The translations under genes were made by a program, and so were the position numbers. From JAVBME01 sp031552765 (GTDB taxonomy: Bacteria; Bacillota; Negativicutes; Acidaminococcales; JAISLQ01): 56,857 nucleotides of DNA. How positions within the stretch are numbered: the stretch's first letter is position 1; each line of letters starts with the position of its first letter. The notes below the pieces were generated by a model that saw only the letters and a program-made list of their open reading frames with translations, searched no databases and was not told the origin of the DNA. The DNA lies in contig JAVBME010000037.1 of the NCBI GenBank assembly GCA_031552765.1, forward strand, positions 1-56,857, in the 5' to 3' direction. Below, piece after piece: positions 35,690-43,206 of the stretch.

Positions 35690-35761
35690 CTTGAAGTCGT
35701 AAGGCGTACGACGAGGCGCATTTTCATATATTGGCTACACTCTAAAAAGTGGAAAAAGTCT

Positions 35762-35849
35762 TGGTGCCGAAGGCCGGACTCGAACCGGCACGTGGGGTGA
35801 CCACGCTTGATTTTGAGTCAAGTGCGTCTGCCAATTCCGCCACTTCGGC
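35762..35849 (-). tRNA. tRNA-Leu (anticodon CAA)
   Basis: On the minus strand the acceptor GCCGAAG (35849-35843) pairs with CTTCGGC (35772-35766), then discriminator A and an encoded CCA. Anticodon stem CTTGA/TCAAG with loop CTCAAAA gives anticodon CAA. The long variable arm (GCGTGGTCACCCCACG) is of class II. T-loop GGTTCGAGTCC is normal. Confidence 0.97.
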
Positions 35850-35913
35850 ATTATGTATTTGGCCGCTTATAAGCGGCTACAAATCAGAGTTTACAATATA
35901 ACCGGCGGTTTTG

Positions 35914-36444
35914 TCAATATTTATTTCTCGCCGCGCCGAGGCGGGGTAGGAGGGCGAACGCCACGAGGGCGCCTGCTATGCCAGTCACGAGCTGCGGCCA
36001 GCCGAGAGCAAAGGAGATGGCTTTGGCTACGGGCGGCGCTATGTCGAACAATTGCAGGGATAGCCAGAGGCCGAGAAAGAGCGCGGCGGTTTTGCCGACG
36101 GCGCATAGGATGGCGGTTGACAGTATGCTGCAGCATTGTGTACAGGAGAATAAGAGCAAGATAGAGTAGACGCAATTGCCAAGTATGACAACGGGGATGA
36201 AGATGACGAGCGGCAGCTGCCCTTGCAGGAAAGCGATAAAGGGCGCAACGCAGGAGATGAAAAGGGCGGCCCTGATGTTTACGGCGAGGGTAGCGACGGC
36301 CAGGGTGGCGTTGACCAGTGTGCCGATGAGGAACATGGAAATGAAAGGAGGTATGGGGAAGATAAGGCGCAAAGACTGAAAGACCAGCGCCAGAGCGAGC
36401 AAAAGGGCTGTTTTTACCAGGATGGCATTTTTTTCCGTGGGCAT
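35914..36444 (-). CDS. ECF transporter S component (HmpT-like membrane protein)
   Basis: Protein of 176 residues with five to six hydrophobic segments, the size and layout of S components of energy-coupling factor vitamin transporters. No ATPase or T component is nearby, so it would share a common ECF module. The ligand cannot be read from sequence. Starts 3 nt after the stop of the upstream exporter gene, so they are co-transcribed. Confidence 0.65.
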   Translation of the reverse strand: MPTEKNAILVKTALLLALALVFQSLRLIFPIPPFISMFLIGTLVNATLAVATLAVNIRAALFISCVAPFIAFLQGQLPLVIFIPVVILGNCVYSILLLFSCTQCCSILSTAILCAVGKTAALFLGLWLSLQLFDIAPPVAKAISFALGWPQLVTGIAGALVAFALLPRLGAARNKY

Positions 36445-36447
36445 TGG

Positions 36448-37872
36448 TCACGTCCCTTCTTTGCTTTGTATGAGGCTTTTCCTTTTGCTCAGTGAGAATA
36501 TGAGGCCGGCTACGGCGAAAAATGCGCCCATGAGCAGTGAGGCCTGATAGCCGCGGATGAAAGCGTCGAGTTCAAGCAAACCGGCGCTGTGGCTGCTGAG
36601 GTACATTTCGGATACGCTGTCGCAGATGCGCACGGAAAGCGCCGTGCCGACGACAGCGCCAAAGTTACGCATGAGCGCGACGATGCTGCCGGCCATGCCG
36701 TGTTTTTCCACTGGCACGACAGCAAGGGTGGTGGAATTGTTGGGCGATTGGAACATGCCGTTGCCCATGCCAAAAATGGCTAGGGCGGGGATTATCGGCC
36801 ACAGCGCCCGCATGGTCGCGGTAACGGCCAGGAGGAGCAGGGCCACGGTCATGCAGGCCATGCCGCTGATGGCAAAGCGCGGCGCGCCGTAACGGTCTGA
36901 CAGGTAGCCGCTCAACGGGGCGGCCATGATGACCATGATAGGAAAGACTATCAGCACCAGTCCCATGGTTTTCGGCGAAGCGTCCAGCACCCTGTGCAGG
37001 TAAAAAGGGAGCAGCATGGTATTTGTGGATATAGCAAGGAAGGAACAGAGACCGGCCAGGTTGCCGTTCAAAAATACGCGGTTTTGGAACATTTTCAAGT
37101 CGACAAGCGGCGCGTGCAGGTGGTGTTCCCATTTATAGAAAGCATAGGCAAGAACCAAAGATAGCAGGAGGTAGAATATTACTTCGCCGTTCGACCAGCC
37201 GGGGCGACCCCACTGGCTGAGGGCGAGGATTAGGCTGGAGACCATTACTACCAGCATGGCGGCGCCGACCAGGTCAAATTTGTGGCGGTTGCCGCCTGTT
37301 TGTTTGGGTATGTGTATGAGCGCCATTATACAGCCGATAATGGCAAACGGGATGACCAGGTAAAATATCGAGCGCCAGCCTAGCCATTCCATTAAAAAGC
37401 CGCCGACAGCCGGGCCGCTGATGCCGCCGAGGGCGACCGCGCTGCCTTGCATGCCGAGAGCTTGGCCCCGTTGGTGTATGGGGAAGGCGGCAGTCAAGGC
37501 GGCGTATGAGTTGGCCATGATCATGCTGGCGCCGAGGCCTTGCAAAAGCCGCGCGACAATGAGCGAGGGCAGTGAAGAAGAGAGGCCGGAGGCCAGAGCG
37601 CCCAGGCCAAAAGTAGCGAAACCTGTGGCGATGACGTATTTTCGCTGGGTCATGTCGCCGGCCCAGCCGAAGATGGGCAGGATGCTGGATATGACTATGA
37701 GGTAGCCGGTGACTACCCACTGAATGCCGGCCAGCGAAGCGTTAAACTCCGTTTCTATGATAGGCAGCGCCACATTGATGCTACTGGCGCTGAGCAAGGC
37801 CATAAAAGTGCCGGTGGCGACGGTTATGAAAATGATCCACTTGTTGCTGTGGGCGGTTTGTTGTTCAGACAT
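36448..37872 (-). CDS. MFS transporter, DHA2 (EmrB/QacA) family
   Basis: Start at ATG 37872 (an in-frame GTG at 37881 is only 1-2 nt from the ribosome site). Protein of 474 residues with 14 predicted membrane segments, motif A GWAGDMTQRKYV (~70) and motif C ALGGISGPAVGGFLMEW (~150), as in drug/H+ antiporters of the DHA2 group. Exports toxic compounds. It shares an operon with the S component. Confidence 0.88.
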   Translation of the reverse strand: MSEQQTAHSNKWIIFITVATGTFMALLSASSINVALPIIETEFNASLAGIQWVVTGYLIVISSILPIFGWAGDMTQRKYVIATGFATFGLGALASGLSSSLPSLIVARLLQGLGASMIMANSYAALTAAFPIHQRGQALGMQGSAVALGGISGPAVGGFLMEWLGWRSIFYLVIPFAIIGCIMALIHIPKQTGGNRHKFDLVGAAMLVVMVSSLILALSQWGRPGWSNGEVIFYLLLSLVLAYAFYKWEHHLHAPLVDLKMFQNRVFLNGNLAGLCSFLAISTNTMLLPFYLHRVLDASPKTMGLVLIVFPIMVIMAAPLSGYLSDRYGAPRFAISGMACMTVALLLLAVTATMRALWPIIPALAIFGMGNGMFQSPNNSTTLAVVPVEKHGMAGSIVALMRNFGAVVGTALSVRICDSVSEMYLSSHSAGLLELDAFIRGYQASLLMGAFFAVAGLIFSLSKRKSLIQSKEGT

Positions 37873-37907
37873 AAAAAACACACTTTCTCATAATAAAAAT
37901 AAAAAGC

Positions 37908-37926
37908 AAGGCGGGCCCGGCCCGCC
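37908..37926 (-). terminator. Terminator of the GNAT acetyltransferase gene
   Basis: GGCGGGCC/GGCCCGCC stem with the minus-strand T-rich tail TTGCTTTTTATTTTTAT. Also T-rich on the plus side, so bidirectional. Confidence 0.75.
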
Positions 37927-37956
37927 CTTTTTTATCCTTTAGGTACGTTTGTTCTA

Positions 37957-38454
37957 TTAACAGCCTACTGTTTTGCTGCGCCGTTCCATGATGACGACAT
38001 CGTGCCATTTGCCGTCCGGCGTACGGCCGGGCCGTTCCCGGACGCCCAAGGTACGGAAGCCGTATTTAGCGCACATGGCTATACTGGTTTCATTTTCTTT
38101 GGTGATGTAGGCGGCGAGCGTCCAGTAGCCGAGCTTTTCTGAAAGCCGTATGGCTTCTTTCAGCAGCCTCTTGCCTATGCCCTTTCCCCTCCAATCGTCA
38201 TGCACATAAAGGCTGGCTTCAGCCGAGCCGCTGTACGATGGCTTTTTTGAAGTAGGGGTAAGCGCGAACCAGCCGACCACCTGGCCGCCGCAAGTAGCGA
38301 CAAGGCGGCAGTCTTTAGCGTGTTCGGCGTTCCATTCTTCCCAGGTGGGGACAGTGTCGGCAAAGGTAGCGAGCATGGTATCTATGCCCTGACGGAAGAT
38401 TTCGGCGACCTGTGGCCAGTGCTCCGCCCGCATTTCGGAAATAGCGCAGTCCAT
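37957..38454 (-). CDS. GNAT N-acetyltransferase (phosphinothricin acetyltransferase-like)
   Basis: Protein of 165 residues with the acetyl-CoA loop motif V-x-x-x-x-RGKGIGKRLL (~90-101) and a C-terminal ERPGRTPDGKWHDVVIMER typical of PAT/MddA-type acetyltransferases that acetylate amino-acid analogues such as methionine sulfoximine. It lies 22 nt after the D-amino-acid transaminase gene on the same strand and is probably co-transcribed. Confidence 0.87.
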   Translation of the reverse strand: MDCAISEMRAEHWPQVAEIFRQGIDTMLATFADTVPTWEEWNAEHAKDCRLVATCGGQVVGWFALTPTSKKPSYSGSAEASLYVHDDWRGKGIGKRLLKEAIRLSEKLGYWTLAAYITKENETSIAMCAKYGFRTLGVRERPGRTPDGKWHDVVIMERRSKTVGC

Positions 38455-38476
38455 TTTTTACCTCCGTTGTGGAGAA

Positions 38477-39349
38477 TTATTTTTCCAGGACGACTTTTTG
38501 CGTCAGGACAAATTCGTCGAATAGGTTTTGTATTTTCTTTGACCATTCGCCTGGCTTGCCATTGCCGACCGGCTGCCGGTCGATCTTTACGACCGGCATG
38601 GCGCAAATGCCGGAAGCGGTGCACAGCGCTTCATCGGCGCCTTTGGCAAAGTCGAGGGTGAAAGCTTTCTCCACTATAGGCATGCCCAGTTTGGGGCAGA
38701 TATATTCGAAAATGATGCGCTTGGTGCAGCCCGGCAGGACGCTGTTATCATTGGGATGGACCCAAAGGACGCCGTCTTTTATAGCAAAGAAGCTGCTTTG
38801 TGCACCTTCTGTTATTTCGCCGTTGTCGGCAAGTAGGATGGCCTCATAGGCGCCCTGGTCGCTGGCTTTTTGTTTGCAGAGGATATTTGCCAAGAGGTTG
38901 ATGGATTTTATATCGCAACGGCCCCAGCGGATGTCCGGCATGCTGGCTACAGCGATGCCTTCGGCGCGCTGTTTTTCCGCTTTAGCAAGGTCGACGGAGC
39001 GGCCTACCATGGTGATATTAGGGACGGTGGGGTCGGGGAAGGCGTGCTGGCGCGGGCCGTGGCCGCGGGTGACCTGCATATAAATGTTGCCGTCGAAAAT
39101 CTGGCCTTCTTTCATAATATCGACAAACATATCGTAGTATTCTTCCCAAGTGTAGACGGCGGGTATTTTCATCTCACGCAAAGAACGGTCGAGGCGCTCC
39201 ATGTGCATTTCAAAACCGATAAGCCGCCCCTTCATGACGGGTATTACTTCATAGACGCCGTCGCCGAACTGGTGCCCCCTGTCTTCAATGTAAATATGGG
39301 GCTGATTGATATCAACAAATTGGCCATTCAGCATTGCCACTGTTTTCAT
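38477..39349 (-). CDS. dat: D-amino acid aminotransferase (class IV PLP)
   Basis: Protein of 290 residues, fold type IV: N-terminal EDRGHQFGDGVYEV with the active-site Arg/His, PLP lysine in CDIKSINLLANILCKQ (~147) and TEGAQSSFF (~180). Interconverts D-alanine and D-glutamate/2-oxo acids. This is a second D-amino-acid gene set in the window besides the 7127-12546 operon. GGAGG lies upstream of the ATG. Confidence 0.9.
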   Translation of the reverse strand: MKTVAMLNGQFVDINQPHIYIEDRGHQFGDGVYEVIPVMKGRLIGFEMHMERLDRSLREMKIPAVYTWEEYYDMFVDIMKEGQIFDGNIYMQVTRGHGPRQHAFPDPTVPNITMVGRSVDLAKAEKQRAEGIAVASMPDIRWGRCDIKSINLLANILCKQKASDQGAYEAILLADNGEITEGAQSSFFAIKDGVLWVHPNDNSVLPGCTKRIIFEYICPKLGMPIVEKAFTLDFAKGADEALCTASGICAMPVVKIDRQPVGNGKPGEWSKKIQNLFDEFVLTQKVVLEK

Positions 39350-39475
39350 TATAAAACCTCCTGAAAATAATTATATTATAAAGTTTGAATACATATATTA
39401 TAATATAATAAGAAGTAAACTTTAAGGATTTTCCAATAAAATATATTTATAAAGTTGAAGAGGAGGCGAAACGCG

Positions 39476-39994
39476 GTGACAGGCACTGTTATCGAGAAGG
39501 CAAAAAAGCGGGGCGAAGAGCTGGGCGTCAAATATATGGTGGTGGCTTCCAGTAAGGGAGATACCGCCCAAAAGGCTCTGGGCGCACTGCCCAATTTGGT
39601 GTGGGTGACTTATGCTTTTGGCTATACTAAACCCAACGAGTTTGTCCACGACAAGGCTTTGGCTAAAGAAATGCAGGATAAGGGGGTGGCGGTGCTGACG
39701 ACCAGCCATATCCTGTCCGGGGCGGAGCGCGGCCTGAGCGCGAAATTCAACGGCTATGGCCCGGTAGAAATACTGGCCAACAGCCTCAGAATGTTCGGTA
39801 TGGGCACAAAAGTAGCCGTGGAAGTGGCAGTAATGGCTCTCGACGCCGGACTGGTACCGGAAGGCGAGAAAGTCATAGCTCTCGGCGGTACCGGACGGGG
39901 TGCGGATACGGCGCTCGTCATAACACCTGCTCATGCTTCGAAGATACTCGACAGCAAGATCCATGAAATCATCATAAAACCAAATTTTTATTGA
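39476..39994 (+). CDS. Orphan pyruvate-kinase C-terminal-like domain protein
   Basis: GTG start at 39476 with AGGAGG 9 nt upstream; upstream TTG at 39455 rejected. Protein of 172 residues that resembles the isolated pyruvate kinase C (alpha/beta) domain, with VVASSKGDTAQKAL and VIALGGTGRGADTALVI. No kinase core is present. Such stand-alone domains occur in anaerobes beside redox genes. Function unknown. First of a three-gene run. Confidence 0.7.
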   Translation: MTGTVIEKAKKRGEELGVKYMVVASSKGDTAQKALGALPNLVWVTYAFGYTKPNEFVHDKALAKEMQDKGVAVLTTSHILSGAERGLSAKFNGYGPVEILANSLRMFGMGTKVAVEVAVMALDAGLVPEGEKVIALGGTGRGADTALVITPAHASKILDSKIHEIIIKPNFY

Positions 39995-40009
39995 AAAGAG
40001 GGGTTGCTA

Positions 40010-40348
40010 GTGGATAGAAAACTGACCATTTTATGGGTGAATGCCGACCCGAATACAGCGCACAACATGGTATTTATGTATGCTATCAATTCTTTGAAAA
40101 ACAACTGGTGGGATGAAGTGACAGTGGTCATCTGGGGGGCCACGGCCAAACTGGCGGCCGAGGACGCGCCCATACAGGATAAAATCAAGATGGCGCTACA
40201 TCAGGGTGTAAAAATATCGGCCTGTAAAGCCTGCGCCGACCAGTTCGGCGTGTCGGAGACACTGCGCGGACTGGGTATAGAGGTGAAATATTGGGGCCAG
40301 CCGTTGACAGATATTTTGCAAAACCGCGAGCATCTTTTATCTATATAA
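40010..40348 (+). CDS. DsrE-like small protein
   Basis: GTG start at 40010 with AAGAGGGG 6 nt upstream. Protein of 112 residues: LTILWVNADPNTAHNMVFMYA then VVIWGATAKLAAED and two Cys in SACKACADQFG (~68), the position of the DsrE/DsrF active Cys. DsrE-like proteins handle sulfur transfer. Located between the orphan PK domain and the Fe-S aldo-keto reductase. Confidence 0.7.
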   Translation: MDRKLTILWVNADPNTAHNMVFMYAINSLKNNWWDEVTVVIWGATAKLAAEDAPIQDKIKMALHQGVKISACKACADQFGVSETLRGLGIEVKYWGQPLTDILQNREHLLSI

Positions 40349-40372
40349 TTAGGGGTATGGGGGGAGAAAACT

Positions 40373-41395
40373 TTGGAGAAAATGCGTTTGGGGCGTACCG
40401 GCTTGATGGTCACCCGGACCAGCTTCGGCGTGCTGCCGATACAAAGGGTAGACTTTGCCACGGCCGAGGCGCTTTTGCGAAAGGCCTATGACGCTGGTAT
40501 AAACTTTTACGACACGGCGCGCGCCTATACGGACAGTGAGGAAAAAATAGGCCGCGCTCTTTCCGCTGTGAGGAAAAGCATAATCATCGCCTCGAAAACA
40601 CAGGCCAAAACAGCGGCAAAGCTGGAAGAGGACCTGGAAACCAGCCTGCGTTATTTGCAGACCGACTATATAGACATTTACCAGTTCCACAACCCGCAGT
40701 TTATCATCGATGAAGGCCATGAGCTGTACCAGGCGGCGCTCAAAGCCCAAAAAGCCGGCAAGATAAGGTATATTTCGGTGACCAACCACGGCCTGGCGCG
40801 GGCAAAAGAGATGGTCAGCTCAGGCCTGTTCGATACCATGCAGTTCCCACTGTCCGCTCTGTCGAGCGACGACGACCTTTCGCTGGCCGAACTTTGCCGG
40901 CAGCACGACGTGGGGCTCATCGCCATGAAAGCAATGGCTGGTGGGCTGATTACTGACCCCACTGCTACTTTTGCGTTGCTCCGCAGCTATGGCAATATCG
41001 TGCCTATCTGGGGCATACAAAAGATGGAGGAGTTGGAGCAGTTTATCGCGCTGGAGCAAAAGCCGCCCGTGCTTGATGATGAGTTGCGCTCGTCCATTGA
41101 AAAAGACCGCAGGGAAATATCCGGTTCGTTTTGCCGCGCCTGTGGCTACTGCATGCCTACTTGCCCGGCCCGGATAAATATCGCCCAGGCCGCGCGTATG
41201 AAGCTGATGCTCAACCGCAGCAACCCGGCGCTTTTCACTACATCCGAACAGCGAGCCATGATGGAAAAGGTAAAAGACTGTATCGATTGCGGCCTCTGTA
41301 AGACCCACTGCCCGTACAAGCTGGACACGCCAGCTTTACTGCGGGCAGATTATGAATATTACCAAAACTATCTCAAAGAGCATAATATAGTTTAG
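40373..41395 (+). CDS. Aldo/keto reductase with C-terminal 2x[4Fe-4S] domain
   Basis: TTG start at 40373 with GGGGAG at 40361; the ATG at 40382 sits too close to the next possible site. Protein of 340 residues. Residues 1-250 form the AKR barrel with Asp/Tyr of NFYDTARAYTDSEEKIG and K in IASKTQ. Residues ~257-320 carry CRACGYCMPTCPARINI and CIDCGLCKTHCPYKL, two 4Fe-4S sites. Probably links an NAD(P)H-dependent carbonyl reduction to ferredoxin. Terminated by the hairpin at 41409. Confidence 0.88.
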   Translation: MEKMRLGRTGLMVTRTSFGVLPIQRVDFATAEALLRKAYDAGINFYDTARAYTDSEEKIGRALSAVRKSIIIASKTQAKTAAKLEEDLETSLRYLQTDYIDIYQFHNPQFIIDEGHELYQAALKAQKAGKIRYISVTNHGLARAKEMVSSGLFDTMQFPLSALSSDDDLSLAELCRQHDVGLIAMKAMAGGLITDPTATFALLRSYGNIVPIWGIQKMEELEQFIALEQKPPVLDDELRSSIEKDRREISGSFCRACGYCMPTCPARINIAQAARMKLMLNRSNPALFTTSEQRAMMEKVKDCIDCGLCKTHCPYKLDTPALLRADYEYYQNYLKEHNIV

Positions 41396-41408
41396 TCAAC
41401 AATTTTGG

Positions 41409-41440
41409 CCGGCACGCCCCGCGTGCCGGTTTTTGTTTTT
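41409..41440. terminator. Bidirectional terminator between convergent genes
   Basis: CCGGCACGC-CCC-GCGTGCCGG then TTTTTGTTTTT. Ends the reductase operon and also covers the end of the 40-residue ORF on the other strand. Confidence 0.88.
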
Positions 41441-41561
41441 AGGCGCACATGGCGCTTTCTTCGTCTTCTTCGGCGGCATCGAGCAGTATGCAGCTAAAAT
41501 CTACTACCTGCCCATCGCGGATCTTGATGGTGATCTCATGGCTGGTTTTCCTGTTTTCCAT
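41439..41561 (-). CDS. Small 40-residue protein under a SAM riboswitch
   Basis: A 41-codon gene. AAAGGAGGCG lies 6 nt before the ATG, which is good evidence for translation. The protein is amphipathic and acidic in the second half (TIKIRDGQVVDFSCILLDAA), with a Cys in the middle and an MCA tail; no membrane segment or signal. It is the only gene between the riboswitch terminator (41600-41626) and the terminator at 41409. Not recognised. See findings. Confidence 0.7.
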   Translation of the reverse strand: MENRKTSHEITIKIRDGQVVDFSCILLDAAEEDEESAMCA

Positions 41562-41599
41562 ATATAAGCGCCTCCTTTCGCGATTAGTGCGGCCAGGCC

Positions 41600-41626
41600 A
41601 ATAAAAAACCCTGCCAAGAGGCAGGG
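41600..41626 (-). terminator. Riboswitch expression-platform terminator
   Basis: CCCTGCC-AAGA-GGCAGGG stem; on the minus strand followed by TTTTTTATTGG. Placed between the SAM aptamer and the 40-residue ORF. Confidence 0.85.
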
Positions 41627-41650
41627 CCGGTAAAATTATCCTATTGCCGC

Positions 41651-41751
41651 CTCTCATCTTTCGGACTTGCGTCCGCTGGATTTGGCACCGAGCTGTAAAA
41701 GCCGGTTGCCGGGCGTCATAGGGCCAGTCCCTCCGCCGCTCTCGATAAGAG
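41651..41751 (-). promoter_or_regulatory. SAM-I (S-box) riboswitch
   Basis: Minus-strand consensus pieces in order: P1 5' arm CTCTTATC (41751-41744), GAGAGCGGCGGAGGGACTGG, CCCTATGACGCCCGGCAACC, the GGTGCCAAATCC segment and P1 3' arm GATGAGAG (41658-41651). P1 pairs with one U-G wobble. An intrinsic terminator follows. This is the classic SAM-binding leader of methionine genes. It turns off transcription when SAM is high. Confidence 0.95.
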
Positions 41752-41779
41752 CATACAGACTGTCGATAAAATGCCATCT

Positions 41780-41882
41780 GCGTTGTTGTCGCTTGCGTTC
41801 TCTTGCTTGTGTACGCTACTGTACACGGCGCTACGAGAGCCGCACTCCGCCTAGCATATGGCAATTTCTCACCAGTCTTTAC
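41780..41882. repeat. Palindromic intergenic element, copy 1
   Basis: About 100 nt resembling 47650-47765: shared blocks GCCATCTG...GTTG, a central dyad GTGTAC-GCTACT-GTACAC (41809-41826) and a GGCAATTTCTCAC-like end. REP/BIME-like in style. Confidence 0.45.
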
Positions 41883-41925
41883 GTTATTTAATTAAATCAA
41901 ATTCTAATATACAAAAACAATCATG

Positions 41926-42867
41926 TCAAGGAGAAATTATATCGTTATTGTTAAGTTTGGACAGGTCGAAGGGGGTTTCCTGGTACACGTAGTAGTTGAG
42001 CCAGTTGCTAAATAGGAGGTGGGCGCTGGAGCGCCAGCGTACGACAGGCGTTTTTTGCGGGTCGTCGTCGGGATAGTAGTTATCCGGGATATTAATAGGC
42101 AGGCCGGCGGCGACGTCGCGGTCGTATTCCGCCTTGAGGGTAAGCGGGTCGTATTCCGAATGGCCGGTGATGAAAAACTGGCGCCCCACAAGGTCGGAAA
42201 CTGCGTATACGCCGGAAACGGGAGATTCGGACAATATGCGCAGGGAAGGCACTTTTTCTATGTCGGCGCGTTTTATTTCGGTGTGCCGGGAGTGCGGCAC
42301 ATAAAAGACATCGTCAAAACCACGGAATAGCTTGTCTTTTTTTGTATATTGCCTGTTATGTGGGAAAACGCCAAACATTTTTTGCGGCAAGTCGTATTTG
42401 GCAATGCCATGATGGTGGTAAAGCCCGGCCTGGGCGCCCCAGCAGACATGCATGGTGGAATAGACGTGCCGTTTTGACCAATCCATTATCTCGCACAGCT
42501 CCGGCCAGTAGGCGACTTCTTCAAAGGGCATTTTCTCGATCGGCGCGCCGGTTATGATCATGCCGTCATAAAAGCGGTCTTTGACTTCGGCAAAAGTCTC
42601 GTAAAACTTTATCAGGTGTTCCTGAGATGTATTTACCGGCTCGTAGGTAGCTGTGTACATAAAGTCGACGTCCACCTGCAGGGCGGAGTTGCTCAGCAGG
42701 CGCAGAAACTGGGTTTCAGTGACTATTTTGGTCGGCATTAGGTTTAGCAGCAGGATATTCAGTGGACGGATATCCTGCTTGTTGGCCCGATCTTCCTGCA
42801 TGATGAAAATATTTTCTTCTTCCAGGATGGAGACGGCGGGGAGGTTGTTGGGTATGTTTATCGGCAT
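41926..42867 (-). CDS. metA: Homoserine O-acyltransferase MetA (probably acetyl-CoA type)
   Basis: ATG at 42867 with AAGGAGAG; a longer frame to 43134 has no support. Protein of 313 residues. Catalytic Cys in HVCWGAQAGL (~142), His in PHSRHTE (~235), Glu in GHSEYDP (~247). At the specificity position the motif reads ITGAPIEKMPF, with Glu where E. coli MetA has Gly; in other Firmicutes this residue goes with acetyl-CoA use. It fits the O-acetylhomoserine sulfhydrylase gene divergently beside it. Confidence 0.93.
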   Translation of the reverse strand: MPINIPNNLPAVSILEEENIFIMQEDRANKQDIRPLNILLLNLMPTKIVTETQFLRLLSNSALQVDVDFMYTATYEPVNTSQEHLIKFYETFAEVKDRFYDGMIITGAPIEKMPFEEVAYWPELCEIMDWSKRHVYSTMHVCWGAQAGLYHHHGIAKYDLPQKMFGVFPHNRQYTKKDKLFRGFDDVFYVPHSRHTEIKRADIEKVPSLRILSESPVSGVYAVSDLVGRQFFITGHSEYDPLTLKAEYDRDVAAGLPINIPDNYYPDDDPQKTPVVRWRSSAHLLFSNWLNYYVYQETPFDLSKLNNNDIISP

Positions 42868-42966
42868 ATTATGGCTCTCCTTATTATTGTGGGCAGGCGA
42901 GGGGATGTCGCGAGAGGGGAGGACGCTTTCTTGCCCGTCTGTGAAATTTATAAAGATATTGACTAC

Positions 42967-42996
42967 ATTATCGTTCATATTGCGTTTGCCTGTCAA
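42967..42996 (-). promoter_or_regulatory. Sigma-A promoter of metA
   Basis: Minus-strand TTGACA (42996-42991), 18-nt spacer, GATAAT (42972-42967). The leader of about 90 nt contains a GGGCA/TGCCC arm pair and a C-rich stretch, with no recognisable riboswitch. Confidence 0.65.
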
Positions 42997-43018
42997 TATT
43001 CGTTTTACAAAAACTTTG

Positions 43019-43047
43019 TTGACAGGTATTTTTTTTTGTGTTATTGT
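43019..43047 (+). promoter_or_regulatory. Sigma-A promoter toward the sulfhydrylase gene
   Basis: TTGACA, 17-nt spacer, TATTGT. It leaves a leader of about 150 nt before the GGAGGTG site at 43195. No riboswitch recognised in it. Confidence 0.5.
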
Positions 43048-43206
43048 AACTGTCAGATAAGAGAGGTCGGGAAACGGCATGATGCTGTTTTGCCGGCCTT
43101 TAGTAATATAGTCAAATAAGCCAAAACCCAGCATAGCCTTGCTGTCTATTTTTTGTAATTCTGTACTGCTTTTCCGGTTATTTAACTATAATGTGGAGGT
43201 GTTTTT

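Noticed and set aside
35921..36451. 176-codon minus-strand frame overlapping the ECF S component in another frame
   Set aside because: Arg/His/Pro-rich shadow; the hydrophobic frame with family layout and a proper start is the real one.
42868..42966. SAM riboswitch in the metA leader
   Set aside because: Neither SAM-I nor SAM-II consensus pieces are present; only a GGGCA/TGCCC pair is seen.
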